Positions 11,819-23,868 of a DNA stretch of 64,000 nt are shown piece by piece. The stretch comes from Tenebrio molitor (Eukaryota > Arthropoda > Insecta > Coleoptera > Tenebrionidae). The position numbers and the translations under genes were made by a program. The notes under the pieces were generated by a model that worked only from the letters and a program-made list of their open reading frames with translations, was not told the DNA's origin and did not search any database. Positions within the stretch are counted from its first letter, which is position 1. Each line of letters opens with the position of its first letter. The stretch is from the NCBI RefSeq assembly GCF_963966145.1, contig NC_091052.1, positions 16,306,001 through 16,370,000 of the forward strand. The letters are read 5' to 3'.

Positions 11819-12025
11819 TATCGGATGTTCATTTAAATTTCTCTTCAAAGTTGGCGTTGAAGAGTCGATTGTGAACGCACCACGGATTAAGGATTAAGGA
11901 TCAGCTGTTTAAATCTAACCTGACTTGTGTTGTTTGTGTTTTTACTCTGCAGACTGACGAATGCAGCGTTCACAATCAACTCTTCAACGTCAACTTTGAG
12001 GAGAAATTTAAACGAACACCCTATA
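11819..12025. mobile_element. MITE family J, complete copy
   Basis: Two inverted arms of about 60 bases start TAT(C/A)GG(A/G)TGTTC and share TTTAAATTTCTC, CAAAGTTG and TTGTGAACGC. They occupy more than half of the 207-bp element. The short centre contains a tandem GGATTAAGGATTAAGG. Confidence 0.85.
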
Positions 12026-12518
12026 CTTGTGTTTCAAAAGCCTAATAAAACATACATATAATTAACAACTATTTTTCACTTGAATGGTGGTTTCAAAAGC
12101 ATTTCTTTTTCATTATGGAATTTTAATAATTTAAGAAGTTCATATTTTCATGTTTTTATTCGATTTCTTTTTGTTTTTCTCTATTAAAGCAAGTAAGCAA
12201 CCCAATGTTTTAATTAAAGCTGACAAGAAAAATTTCATCACAGAGAAAACTTGAATCGTCCATGTTAAGGATAATTACAAAAACTGGAATCCTTGTAATA
12301 ACAGTAATAATGACCTTGTATTACTGATCGATCGGGTTATAAATTGCGTCTGTACTTTATTGCAACACTCAATTATGGGTCAATTGGGTTATTACGATAA
12401 TTTTCTGAAAATTGTTCGTGGAATTATGAGTCTTGGCAAAATACTCTTGATTGATTAGTTTGCAATGTTATTTTCAGTTTCGCCGCCTGCTGTATGTAAC
12501 TGAACAGTATTGCGCAGT
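12026..12518. other. AT-rich spacer between two family J copies
   Basis: No gene or repeat is recognised. Confidence 0.45.
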
Positions 12519-12669
12519 TATCGGGTGTTCATTTAAATTTCTCCTTATAGTTGGCCTTGAAGAGTCGATTGTGAATGCACCACAGAGAACGGATCACAGA
12601 TCAGCTGTTAAGTCTTACCTCACTTATTGCGTTGTTTATTGTGCACTAGTCGACTAGTGCGTTCACGAC
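12519..12669 (+). mobile_element. MITE family J, right-truncated copy with a perfect palindrome
   Basis: The left arm and centre align with 11819-12025 in the same orientation (TATCGGGTGTTCATTTAAAT, AAGAGTCGATTGTGAA, GATCAGCTGTT). The copy stops shortly after GCGTTCAC, so most of the right arm is missing. At 12643-12660 it carries a perfect 18-base palindrome, GCACTAGTCGACTAGTGC, that the complete copy lacks. Confidence 0.8.
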
Positions 12670-14562
12670 TTTGAAGTTTTCCTAAAAACTGTACTGGACT
12701 CTGTATTATCTTTGAAGCTGTACAAAACATGATTCATTGAGATAATGAGAAGCTTGATAATGGCAAAAACGTCAAGGTGATTGACAATCAACTGACAGAT
12801 GTCATTAATAAATTTAGTAGGGTTATTGTGATTTATTTTGTTTCCAGCGCCTACCAATAAATTTAATAAACAACTAGCCTCATACAAGGAACCTGTATAG
12901 CGACACTTTAACGGTATCCTTGTACAAAACGATTGGAGTCTCGACATACCTAATTGCATTAAGATTTTTGTTTCAGATTATTGCAAAGAATCCATCATTG
13001 TGAGCTCCTCCGGTGATTTTGCGACACCCTGCATTCTAACATAGCGTGAAAACATTATTTATAACTTTTATTCTACCTGACTGGTTACCTGTCAGCTTGT
13101 CGAAGTTATAAAAATTTTATTTCTCCGAAAAGGCGCCAGTTTCTTGGAAATATTCTGCAAAGCAAATTGTAAACCTACCTAGACGAAAGTCAATAAAACA
13201 GTTTATTGGGGAAGTCCAGACGTTACCTTTAATTTAAGTGTGTAAATTTGGAAAGGTGAGTCGGGGCACATAAAATATGAGTTAACAAAACGACTGTCGA
13301 ATTGGATCCGAAAGGCGGCACGAAGTTTATTAGTAGCGTGGTAACAGAGGGTTATATTGCCTATAATATAAAGACACTCAGGCCCTCCCTTTGTCAAATA
13401 CCTCTTCAAACGTGCCGATGCAGCGTCGGCTTCCTTCCTACCATCCAATAAATCTAATAAATAACAGAAGGTATAATTGTGTTTTACTGATTTGTGAATG
13501 CCAATAAGAGTGTAGCTAGCCGTTAACGTCGCTGGGGCAATAAATAAGCCCGTTTGATATTTCCAAAGCCGCCTTTCATTAAATTTATGACTTTATACAA
13601 GCGACAATAAAAATCCATATTTCAGGGCAAGAAATATTTATACGCCAAATAAATCCCTACCACACACGTAGAAACCGAAACGCAGCTGTTGGTTTTTATG
13701 TGACAACGTATCACCAACGATGACGCCACGAATATTTCATCAATCCTCCCCGGCAAAAAAAACAAGCTGTCGGGATTAATAGCACCCCCTTTGGGCTGTT
13801 GGACACAGCGGCGCCCTCTCCAATCAGAGTGTGCATGTGGGATCGTCGGCTTGCCGAGGTATCAGTAAGAAAGACCTCTTTTGTTGTGGAATAATGAGAG
13901 AGTGGCGATCATTTAGGGACGGTATAATGATCCTTTGTGCGAGGTCACGCCGAATTGTAAAAGTGCTGTCTAATCCAGCCCGGGAATAATTACCAGTTCT
14001 CTTATAATCATTTCCAGAGATGAGCTCCGTGTCACGCTCTAGCTCGCAACCATTGATTTCCAATCAAACAGAAGCTTGTGCTCCGAGAAAATTATTTGAG
14101 ATCGTCATTTAGATGGAATCATGCACAGTCATTTTGTGAATTAACAAGTTATTAAGTGGGAGATAGAAAATGACGGCCCGTTTGAAATTTAGAAACGAAA
14201 ATCTCATTATTCACCAATCACATGCATGAAATCAACAACGAATGTGCTCGTTAATCGGTGCCGATCAAAAAACTTCACTTCACAGATTACGTCCCACCAG
14301 GAGTCGCAAGCTCGATTAGAACATCTAACCCGGCAGCACGTTATTAAATTTTTAAATCGTAACTCAGGATTTAACTGTTAATCAATCAAATGCCATACAT
14401 AAACTTCAGAGAATAAAAAATCCATTTAAAGCGGAGGTTTATTAAATTGTCGCTACCGCAAAAGGCGTTGACCGAAAAATAGAAATTTTATTACGAGTGA
14501 ATGATTTATTTTCCCTACAAGATTCCTGCTTATAGTTTTACCTAAACATAAAGGTATCAATT
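12670..14562. other. Unique non-coding DNA with one TIR-like fragment
   Basis: Read on the minus strand, about 13000-13030 starts GCAGGGTGTCGCAAAAT, resembling the end of family D, without a partner. The rest is unique. Frames at 13203-13448 and 13824-14063 (both minus) lack motifs. The part from about 13780 to 14330 is GC-richer. Confidence 0.4.
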
Positions 14563-15505
14563 CTAAAAATAATAACATTTTTGTTTCAATTCCCCACCCC
14601 TTTCTTTTTCCATTCTGTCTCTCCTCTGCCATATCTCTTTCTTCCATCCTATCTCCCTTCTGTCTTCATTCACTATTTCTCACCGTTCCTTTCTCTCCCT
14701 CTCTCTCTCCTCATAGCACATTCTGCACCTTCTTTCCTCTCCTTTCGTCCAATACCTGTTTTCTCTCCTTTCATTCTCACATCTAAATCTCGTCATAGTT
14801 TTTCTCTCTCTTGCACTCCTATCTCCAGGTACTCCGGAACTCCCTCTGTTACACACCTCTCATACTCCCTGTTGTATCTGGATTCTTTGATTCTTTCTCT
14901 TCTTTCTGGCTTGTCTGTGTCTTGGTCCCTTTCACTCAGCTCTACATTCACCCATCTTCCTTTTGCTCTTAATTTTTCCACTTCTTCACTGGCATACCCG
15001 TTTATCTGGTAGTATTTCTCTCTCGTCTTCTTCTCCGTGTTCCTTTTCTTTTCCCTCCAGCATTCCGTTAGTATCCTGCACTCTTCCTTTCCATGGATTT
15101 TGTCTTTCCCACTTTCACTGTCGGCCTATTCCTCTTACACTTTTCTCCCACTATGTCACGTGGCGTTTGTCTGTCCACTCCTAACACCCCTCTCAAATAT
15201 TTTTCTTGCACTTTCTCTACCTCTTCTGGTTTCTTTTCATCCCCAGATCTCTGCCTCATACTTCAATGTTCTCTCTATCATGCTCTCAAACATCATCATT
15301 CTCCTCCTGAAATCACCTCCCCACTTTCTTTCTTCTATTCCCCACACACATCTCACTATGTATCTTATTTCTTCACTATCTCTCTGATATCTGCCTTATC
15401 CGTGGCTCATTCTCTTGTTGAACACCATCATTTTCGTCTTCTCAACATTCACTTCCAGCATTTTCTTCCTCGCATACTTTCCCAGGCTCTTCATCATTTC
15501 TTTCA
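14563..15505 (-). pseudogene. Non-LTR retrotransposon ORF2, C-terminal part, degenerate
   Basis: The strongly pyrimidine-rich plus strand is the complement of a lysine/arginine/glutamate-rich retrotransposon coding strand. Reading from 15503 downward gives, in shifting frames, LEVNVEKTKMMVFNKR (the thumb-proximal part of a reverse transcriptase), WGIEERKWGGDFRRRMM, an AEIWGW-type motif with a stop, and VEKVQEKYLRGVLGVDR. These are followed by LSERDQDTDKPERRERIK, a CRMC pair of zinc-ligand type, and a terminus ending in a TAG at 14563-14565. From memory this is the standard C-terminal order of a non-LTR family common in ants and beetles; I do not assign the clade. Several frameshifts, at least two stops and loss of the usual His/Cys partners of CRMC show it is dead. 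The truncated 5' end fits incomplete reverse transcription. Confidence 0.8.
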
Positions 15506-15695
15506 TTTAATGGATATTTATTGTCAGTAACATTATGTAAATATTAGTTGAGGTCACGTTACGCGTTTCAGAGTTAGTTGATCAACTGTTCAATGATCTT
15601 TGTCTTTGTTAAAAATGTATAATAATATTACTATTAGGCGTCTGAAACGTTTTAAATGGTTAACGATTCACAAGGACGTTTACAGTAGAGAGTTT

Positions 15696-15962
15696 TAGAA
15701 GGTGTTGGATTTTCTCATGGGCTATGAGTCATATCTGCGTAAACGATGAATATCGGTCTCAAGTAAGCGCTACAAACCGACCGGAAAACATCGTCTTTCG
15801 TTACGTTAGTGTTGCGTCTCTCTCGTCTATTTGCATGTAAAGTAGTCGACGTTTTCAGTTTTTATTTACAAATGTTCCACTGGTTTATCGGTCCGCCTTC
15901 CCGCAGATATTTGCGCAGATATTTTGCAAGGTCACAGCCCATGAGAGAATCCAACACCTCTA
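15696..15962 (-). mobile_element. MITE family A, complete copy (inverted orientation)
   Basis: It has both family A ends (TAGAAGGTGTTGGATTTTCT at the left, the inverse of TAGAGGTGTTGGATTCTCTC at the right) and the internal blocks seen in 51938-52189, in opposite orientation. TA lies at each edge. It lies about 190 bases beyond the 5' end of the retrotransposon fragment. Confidence 0.9.
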
Positions 15963-18911
15963 GTCTAGGATACATTTCTTTAACGAATAAGGTTTAAAGA
16001 GAATGAAGGGCTGAGAAAATAATAAGACCAGAGCGGAAGCATTTTCGACAACTGATCTCTGAGACAAATTTAACCATCATCAAACAACCAATACCTTGCA
16101 GTGTTATGAAGTCTTTTGTTTGTGCATATGTGAGCTATTGTGGATAAATGGAAAGCTATAAACGGTCAAGAAATAAATTTAACAGCAATTATTGTAACTG
16201 TTTGCAAATTCTTAAAGTACGAAAGAATTTTTGGAATCAACATTCTTCTCATTATCATCGATGCATGTAGAATAAACAACAAAATGACAGTATGCGGTGA
16301 ATATAACCTCGGAATGTGAACATAAAATAAATTCTAGAGAGCGTTCCTAGCATCCGGTGCCGGTAACGAGTAAATTTCGTCTAAACCATCAAGTATTCCG
16401 ATAGGTATCATAAATCTGAGGTGGTAATTACATATTGGAATAATTAGACTGGTCGGCATTTTTTTTCTCATTTCGAAAATTAAAGATCCAGAAAAGTGAC
16501 GAGATTCGATGTGAAAGGGCCCGAGGGTCTATTTCAAAGCGGACGTCCACTGAGCAATAAGAACGACGATGGCCCGTCAGAGGCTCAGTAGCATCGTAAA
16601 ACGTCCAGTCTCATAGCCATTGCATAACCCACAAAGGAGTTACAAACCCGAGAAATACTTCCATGTGTGATGCCGCAAATGTGCAGGGTGTGACGCACCC
16701 TGGAAGACATCCACAAAGAGAGAAGTCATGCGGAGCCGAACTAGCTGGTTATTAAAATTAGTGTCATGCTGGGCATGCATTTTATCTTGCATCTACTACT
16801 GTGAGAATTAAAAATTTTAAAATTTAATTTGTCAGTAGTAACTATGATCAACGTAGGAATAACTCTTTCAAATCTTGAGATCTAGATATGTGTCAAGATG
16901 CAGTTATTTCCAGATTTATGTTGTAGTAAACGAAAAGTTGCCGATGTCATTTCTATGAATTATGCTTGAAGTCGGGTGAAATTAATGGAAGGAATGATGG
17001 TCGACGATAGCTGGCGGTTAGATAATGAAGCCATAAAACTCTTCATTTACATAATTTATGAGGGATTTCGGAATTTATACTATATTAACATGGGATTGGC
17101 AACGTGGAGGAATGTATTTGAAGTTGCGCTTTTTTGCGTCATTAATGAAGTAATAACGAAACGTTGTTGGGAAATTTGGATCGGTCTGTCCGTAAAGAAG
17201 TGTCCGCAAGCATTCACGTCAGATTGCAAACCATTAATCAAAGTAACTAATTAGAGTGGCGCGATTTTTGTGTATTTTTTTATGAAGCAAGTAGCGGAAA
17301 CAACGTAAGTTACGAGTTGTCCACGATAACGGGGTCGAGCTAAATGTCACCGGCTATAAATTAATTTTATCACTCACATGGACTTGTCAGAGAAAGTAAG
17401 TAATTACACAGAAATAAAGCAATAAAAAAGTCTCTAGTCGTAAAATAAGTGATAATTATTTATATTTATTGCTGGCTGAAAGTCGGTTTCGTAAATATTT
17501 CATCATTAATTGCTTTTAACAAACGTGAAACGATGTAATTAATTCGATAAAGAATTTTATTTGGTTGTTAAGGAAAGGAAGAAACCAGCCGGTCTCTCTT
17601 GGACGATAATGTTGCACCCGAAAAGAAAAACATTTTCGTGAGGACGGAAACAATGGTGGCGCCAGCAAACATTAAACTGCCAAAATATTGAATGGTCGAT
17701 AATAACACGTATTGAGGAACACAAATTAACCCCCCAGAGAAGAATAATGGGACGGCGGCACCACCGTAGATCATCACCCCGCTTTTTCGTAAACACGATT
17801 CACCATCTCTTTCCACTCCGAGATCAAATTGCACCTAATCACTTCGAAATCGTCGGCTTAAACATTCGTATTTAAAGCAGGGGTGCCACGAAGAGAAATT
17901 CCCTCCAGGTGTGGCCACTTACGTTCGTGATGGCCGCATTTTCATCGAGATCTAATTACATGGGCGTTAACCGCAAATTCCTTTCAGTTTCAGCGACAGA
18001 AAAATTAATTTCCCATTGTGCAGCTTAAAATTGAAAATAGTTTTTGCACGAGATGAATGGCCCGCGACGTATCTTGTTTGGAACTCTGCTCTCTCCATTA
18101 AAATCATTTCAAACTTTTCCTGAACCTAACGGGATACAAGGAACAGTCACGATGGAACAATTATTTCAATTTAGTCACAGCTGTTATTATGGACATGATG
18201 TACAAATAATGCCGCACCGGCGCTATTTAGCCTCTGGTTGTAAATGGCGCCCTGGACAAAAGGGATCCTCTAATGGTCTTCAACCTCCTACCGAGCCTCT
18301 TTCATCTGCAGAAACCGCTTCGCTGTCTTCAAAGTGAATTTTCTCTAATAACATATTTCCAAGGATGTAGGAGCGAACATTAAAATATAGACCACGGCGA
18401 TGGGGCTCGCAATTATTTGCCAATTACAAATCAGGTTGTAACACAAAAAATATACAAGCAATAAGTTTTATTGATTAGTCCAATTAGCAGTTCTGAACGA
18501 GTCAAATAATATATACTTTATAAACAAACGTGAATTATGTAATGGCTGTTACCAGCCTTGATAAAAAATTAATTAGAATGCAATTGTATTATTTATTATA
18601 TTTTTTATGCGTTCTACCATAACGGCTTATTTTCCCATTTAATGAAAAACTTACAAGCACAGGTAATTTGCATTTAGATAGAGCATCAAATGCAAAACAC
18701 ATCGCCGATCGAACTATCGCCCACCAATATTCAGAATTCATCTATAATTGATAATATTTTTCTTTTGGAACATTTAACGCTTCAAAACTAAATTCTACTG
18801 TTGCAGTTCTATTAAAATACCGCTGATTTTACGAATTAGACACATTTTTAATGATTATTTGGTACATTATGAAATAATATCATAATAACAGTGGTGATTT
18901 TAAACAAATAA
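15963..18911. other. Unique non-coding DNA, candidate regulatory stretch
   Basis: No repeat partner or gene is recognised. CCATAAAACTCTTC at 17031-17044, followed by an ATAATTTATGAGG block, belongs to the recurring CCATAAA/TTTATGG-type motif set. Frames at 16976-17254 and 18044-18337 (+) and 17557-17834 (-) lack domains. Confidence 0.4.
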
Positions 18912-19067
18912 AGTGGCATATAAGTCACTAGTGACCTAAAATCCATATGAATCACTAGTGATCTAATAGCTATTTATGAAATAAGTTGCGAAATGGAAGT
19001 GTTTTTAGACACCTCAAGTGCCAAAACACTTCTTTCGCGTGATTTACCTGTTTTTTCGCGTGACTTA
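18912..19067. repeat. Palindrome cluster abutting MITE D
   Basis: TCACTAGTGA-type decamers occur twice (about 18924 and 18952). GGAAGTGTTTT pairs with AAAACACTTC across a 16-base spacer near 18995-19032. TATAAGTCAC near the start is inverted as GTGACTTATA at the end. The block ends at the first base of element D. Confidence 0.6.
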
Positions 19068-19477
19068 TACAGGGTGTCGCAAAATTAACGTATTCCAAGT
19101 CAGGAGTCTTGTAGGGAAAAATCTCAGGAATCTGGAAAAAATAAAATAAAAAATACAGGGGGGGTTATTACAAAGATATATGGGTCTGAAGGTTCAAACT
19201 TTTCATCATGTTTTCTTCAAATAAAAAATATAAATGGTTGACATTTCTTGAAAAAACAACTTTATCTCGAAAAAATAAAAGTCTTATTTTTCCAATTTTT
19301 GTTCAAAAGGGAAGTACAATATAGTTAGAATATTAATCAGGTACTTTTGAACAAACATTGGCAACTGATATTTTTTTCAAAGTGACAGCAATTTTTTTTT
19401 TACATTTTTACCTGGTCAACAGGATGTCCCCTACTAAGCCCCGAACTCGGAATACGATAATTTTAAGACACCCTGTA
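19068..19477. mobile_element. MITE family D
   Basis: Inverted ends TACAGGGTGTC followed by AAAATTA(A/T)CGTATTCC lie at both margins. The interior has no gene. TA target context at both edges. Confidence 0.85.
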
Positions 19478-21461
19478 TGTATGCTTTCCAACACACTAGT
19501 ACCATAAATAACTATAATTATGAATACAGAATATGTCTTTTACCAACAACTTTTTCCAAAGAGACGAAATCTTTGTTTTGCTTTTTGTTTGATGACTTTG
19601 TAAAATTATTTTTGGTATTTTTTGTGCGTACGCCACTGGTTGGTTGGGCAGAGTTTGTGGTGTTAGTTGGTGTTTAACGTACGACCGTGTTTCATACTAG
19701 CACAGTGGACACAATGAAACATACATTCCTGGTTTTATTGGAGTAGAAGATTTATTCCTGCGGATAGTACTTAAGTCGTGCTTGGGCTCATTGTGTTTAT
19801 TTTGGAACATTGTAAGTCGCAGATTAAATCAGTGGTTCTTAGTCGTTCGAAATTTACTGGCCCTTATAAACCGAGTTGATGTTTGTGGATAGATAAGTGG
19901 CAGCAGTGGCTGGATACGATAAATTAAAACGGTGATTCGGTCTTTTTGAGACGTTGAATTTAAAAATAAAATTGATAGTAGATGATCGTATGATAAACGA
20001 AGTTGTACACGCATCCGATATCCTTGACAGTTCATTAAGTATGAGTAGCAGGAATGTGTCGGACGTCTGTTCTAATCGGCTTTTTGATCTAGTGGTGGCC
20101 GACGAAATGTACCTTTCACGAAAGGCTGTCAACGCGAGCTCCCTTTTGACAGTCCGTTTATGTATTATCTTTTTAATCAGCTTAATGACTACCGACTGTA
20201 ACAATTCCCATTGGAGGCAGTTGTGGTGGCGCAAGATGGCATTTTTGGAATTTTGTTTGTTTCGATTCACGGATGAAGTCAGGTGTATAATGGAAAAAGA
20301 GCATAAATAATCGGACAAGGGAGTGTAGTGAATCGTCCCTGAAACAAACAATCCGATATGCACGATAAATCTCGATGGATCAGAATCGAGCGGCCGCCAC
20401 CACATATCTTAGGATTAGAAACGTCTGGAGTTGGGCGATACATTTTTTTTTCATTTCGTCCGTAATGATTTGTGGAAATGCGGGGTCTGTCGACTAAAGG
20501 GCCGTATAACTTGATATAGAGCCTGATAAATTAAAAACGTGCACTCAAATCCCCCATGTTCCGTCGAGTTATGAAATCGAAACAGTGTCATAAACATCGG
20601 AAAACAATAATTCGCCGGCCCTCGGAACATTCCTCCTGTCCCGCCCCTCACCCATAACCATAACTCATCTGGGCGTACATAATATGTAACCGGAGTCGGA
20701 AATTTGCAGGCCCCTTAACCGTAAAACATAAAATGCGGCCTGTATCGCGAAACCGAATTCTTTTTTCCATATAAAAATATATTGCTCTGTGGCTTGGGCG
20801 ATGGTCCGTCGGGTGAAACAATATCGCCCAATAATGGCCGCCAGCGTATAAAATTTTAGAACTAGTAAAAGGTTTACGACGAACAAGCCGTTTTACATTC
20901 TTTAAACGGCCAATTACTTCGAACCGCGCCGAAACGTGTTTCTCGTGGCTTTTTAATTTTCCGCCATAACACGCTTATATTAACCATCGATTAAAATGGC
21001 AAATGGACCTCTCCTTCGATAGCGGAAATCGCACGCACCAAACCGCATGATTGTATTCTGTTATTGTATGTACACGGTGGACCAAGAAATTATTCAATAT
21101 TATACCAAAACAATTGTGGCAAGTACAGATAAGCACAATCATTTTTTTTTCTGCCACGCTTACAGTTAAATCAAGAGTCCAATTTTTTATACTTGTCAAT
21201 CATCTTCAATTGTCTCAAATTACATGTACTATTGCGAGCAAAAAAAATGGGATATCAAATTTCTGTCAGTTTTGAAAAATTCGATCTAGTTCAAACTTTA
21301 TTGTCATTTTTTTTTACACTATTCCCGCTGACATTTTAAAAATTTATTTTATACTCCTATTTTCCTTTTCCAAATGCCCTCTTATTTTGATAAAGGTAGA
21401 TTTTGATTTTACATTAAATAAATATTCACTACGTGCTTACTTACAATCATTCCCGACAACC
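19478..21461. other. Unique DNA containing the longest open frame of the window
   Basis: A 183-codon minus-strand frame at 19854-20405 overlaps a 118-codon plus-strand frame at 19954-20310. Neither shows a recognisable domain, signal peptide or splice context, so neither is called as a gene. The part from about 20380 to 20960 is GC-richer and unique. No repeat partner is seen apart from element ends at the margins. Confidence 0.4.
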
Positions 21462-21711
21462 TACTGTCGCGAGCAATAAATTTTGGTCGTCAATGTCATT
21501 TCAAAGTTTGGTTAGATTGTCACAAATTAAAAAAAAATCCCTGCCTGAATATGCCCATGTCAACAAAGTGTGAAAAAATTGAGAAAAAAATGACAATTAA
21601 TGTCATACAACATTATGATAGGTTATGATATTTACGACTGTTTTACAATGGAGCATTTTTGATGCGTCAAAGAATTACCTTGGAGACCAAAATTTATTGC
21701 TCGCGACTGTA
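21462..21711. mobile_element. MITE family H, complete copy
   Basis: Inverted ends TACTGTCGCGAGCAATAAAT and TACAGTCGCGAGCAATAAAT continue as TTTGGTC on both sides. TA at both edges. The first 90 bases match window positions 1-90 in reverse. The end sequence also resembles family G (TACTAT..., then TTTGGTCGTCA). Confidence 0.9.
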
Positions 21712-21769
21712 CAATACTTAATGACAACGTCAATCAATTCAAAGTAGGGTAAGGGTTATTTCACATTAA

Positions 21770-21818
21770 AAGTCAAGACAATGACGTTGATGTCCCACTT
21801 TTTTTGCCCGCAATAGTA
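21770..21818 (-). repeat. Single family-G-type end
   Basis: Read on the minus strand it starts TACTATTGCGGGCAAAAAAA and continues GTGGGACATCAACGTCATTG, the layout of a family G end. No matching left end is found; it may have been lost or separated by element H next door. Confidence 0.55.
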
Positions 21819-21921
21819 TCTACTTATAAGTGGGCCAAATGCAGTTAAAAAAAAATCTTGTCATACTTGTCGCTACGAATTTGCTGTTATAAAAATAATA
21901 ATAATAAATATGTGGAACAGT

Positions 21922-22344
21922 CTAGGGGTGCGTTTTTTTGCAATCTTCTAGAACTTGGAGATTCTTCCAAAAGAGAAACTTCCCACAGTCGCTAAATCGG
22001 ACGTTTTTTTGCTGCATTGTCTTTGACAGTTCACAGACACACATAATCTCATTAGTAATAAGTGTTTACTTTTTTGCCATGAATAATAACAATAACAATA
22101 TGATATTATACAACATGTTAAACAGAAGGCAGGTGTGATTCTGCGCAGAGGATGTGGCTAAATGAACATTTTTGTCGTTTTGGTTGCATTATTGACACTT
22201 TGCAACCTTGCAACTTTCCTGCTTTCTCTGCCATCTAATTTGATGGCAGAAAAGAGAGATGCTCGGAGAGAATCTTCCGCGACCAATAAAACGACACTTC
22301 TGATAGTGGCAGATTCTTCCGTTGAGCAAAAAAACGCACCCTAG
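21922..22344. mobile_element. Inverted-repeat element V
   Basis: Ends CTAGGG(G)TGCGTTTTTTTGC lie at both margins, about 20 bases inverted. A second shared block, (A)GATTCTTCC, recurs inside both halves. No TA or other duplication is evident. The ends resemble hAT-type termini only superficially. The right end directly abuts MITE B copy 1. A 60-codon frame at 22162-22344 ends within the right TIR and is not supported. Confidence 0.65.
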
Positions 22345-22345
22345 G

Positions 22346-22623
22346 TATTGGGTGATTCAAAATGATTGTGGCCAAGTATGGCAACTATGTACGAAAATTT
22401 ATGTGGCAACTGTGTGAATGAGGTGGAGTTGTCATTTGTATGACATTTCATAAACGTGCATTTGATTTTTTTGATATCATTACACATTGATTTTACAGTT
22501 TTCAAAATTGCGCGACTATGAACTGTCAAAGAAATATCAACTCTACCCTACCCACACAGTTGCCACATAAATTTTCGTACATAGTTGCCATACCAGGCCA
22601 CAATCATTTTGAATCACCCAATA
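22346..22623. mobile_element. MITE family B, copy 1
   Basis: Ends TATTGGGTGATTCAAAATGA and the inverse lie at both margins. The inverted arms extend about 80 bases (CAACTATGTACGAAAATTTA in both arms). Copy 2 is at 39075-39361. TA target context. Confidence 0.9.
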
Positions 22624-22635
22624 TATTCTATACAT

Positions 22636-22946
22636 TATAAATGTGCATCTAGGAGGCAATGGCAGTTTGAATGCACCTTTAGCTTTCTCACCAGAAAAGT
22701 TACTAGCCGTTGACAAATGACAGTATGTAATGACACGAGCTCGAGCGATTGGCCCTTGCCTCTAACCTTAAAATGCTTTTGCTCAAAATTTGTTTATTGT
22801 TGATAAACTCCACGAATTGTTATAACATATTTTCAGACTGGATAACATGCTTGGCAACTATAACAAAACAAAACACTAGAAGCGGCTCTTTAGCCAGGGT
22901 TGCCAACCTAAGATCAACTTTCCGTAGCCTAAGATGCACATTTATA
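22636..22946. mobile_element. MITE family W
   Basis: Inverted ends TATAAATGTGCATCT(A/T)(A)GG lie at 22636-22656 and about 22926-22946. About 310 bases, non-coding, one copy only. Confidence 0.6.
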
Positions 22947-23321
22947 ATTAATTAAGTATACATACATATAGTTTGTCCAGCGAGAGATTTGTTGACATAA
23001 AAATCACTAAGAAATAGTACCTAGCGCACGTAAAATTTGAAAAATATCTTTCAATCAGTAACATGTTTGTCTTGAAATAATGGTTTAATTAATGTACATA
23101 CCCTAGTGCATTTTGTTGTTATAACTGTTATAAGCCTACAATTAAAATCTCCCAATCTTTCGGTGGACGAAGTATACTTTTATACTGAAAATTAGCAAAA
23201 TGATTCTATTCGTTTGTTGTTTTTGGTGTTAAATACTATTACATTCACAAAATAATTTCAAAAAAAAAATGTACTTGCCCTGACAATCTGATAAGCGAGA
23301 AAGTATATGAAACATATGATG
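22947..23321. other. Non-coding spacer
   Basis: AT-rich; no gene or repeat partner seen. Confidence 0.45.
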
Positions 23322-23868
23322 TACAGTCATGTTCAAATAAATCTGGGACAACTGTTGTAACGTAACTCAACTTGACTTGTGCATACTTGTATAAATCTGG
23401 GACAACTTTTTTTGGGTTTTATATTTAAAAAAATACACTGCGCCGCAAAATTAACGCATAATTTAGAAAACTAATCGTATTCCTTTTAGAAAATTTTTCA
23501 CTGCCATTTAGAAACCAAAAATGTTCATTCGCATTATCTTAAAGTTTAAATCCGATACTCATTAGAAAACCACTTTTCATAATGCTGCATTTAAAATTTG
23601 CTTTTTTAAAGTTTTTACACAGTATGCGCTAATTTTGCGGCGCAGTGTATTTTGGCTAAAATTAATAATTCAATATTTCAACGTGGAAACGCTGCAAGCA
23701 TTCGGGGCACTTTTCCAGATTCCGCAATATTATCGGAAATTTTTGTATTATAAAACAAAAATGTTATGTAATTATGTTATTAATATAAAGTTTCTGTTCC
23801 ATAATTCAATAGTGGTTAGTTTATGAGTTTACAAATACAACTGTCCCAGATTTATTTGAACATATGTA
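23322..23868. mobile_element. Tc1-like-ended element X, interrupted by element Y
   Basis: The left end TACAGTCATGTTCAAATAAA followed by TCTGGGACAACT is inverted at the right as AGTTGTCCCAGA... (with TACATATGTTCAAATAAATC read inward). A second TATAAATCTGGGACAACT copy lies inside the left part near 23389. Without the nested Y it is about 331 bases. The end sequence resembles Tc1-type termini. No transposase is inside. Confidence 0.75.
23434..23649. mobile_element. MITE Y nested inside X
   Basis: Near-perfect inverted ends TACACTGCGCCGCAAAATTA followed by (A/G)CGCATA lie at both margins of 216 bases, entirely inside X. Y is therefore the younger insertion. Confidence 0.85.

Noticed and set aside
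14581..15530. Plus-strand open frames of 116-145 codons rich in Ser, Leu and Phe
   Set aside because: Low-complexity shadows of a minus-strand non-LTR ORF2; the minus strand carries ordered family motifs.
18044..18337. 97-codon plus-strand frame with some coding-like composition
   Set aside because: No recognisable family, no splice signals and no repeat or gene context.
21922..22344. Assignment of element V to the hAT superfamily
   Set aside because: The ends look roughly similar but the 8 bases on each side do not match, so no superfamily is claimed.
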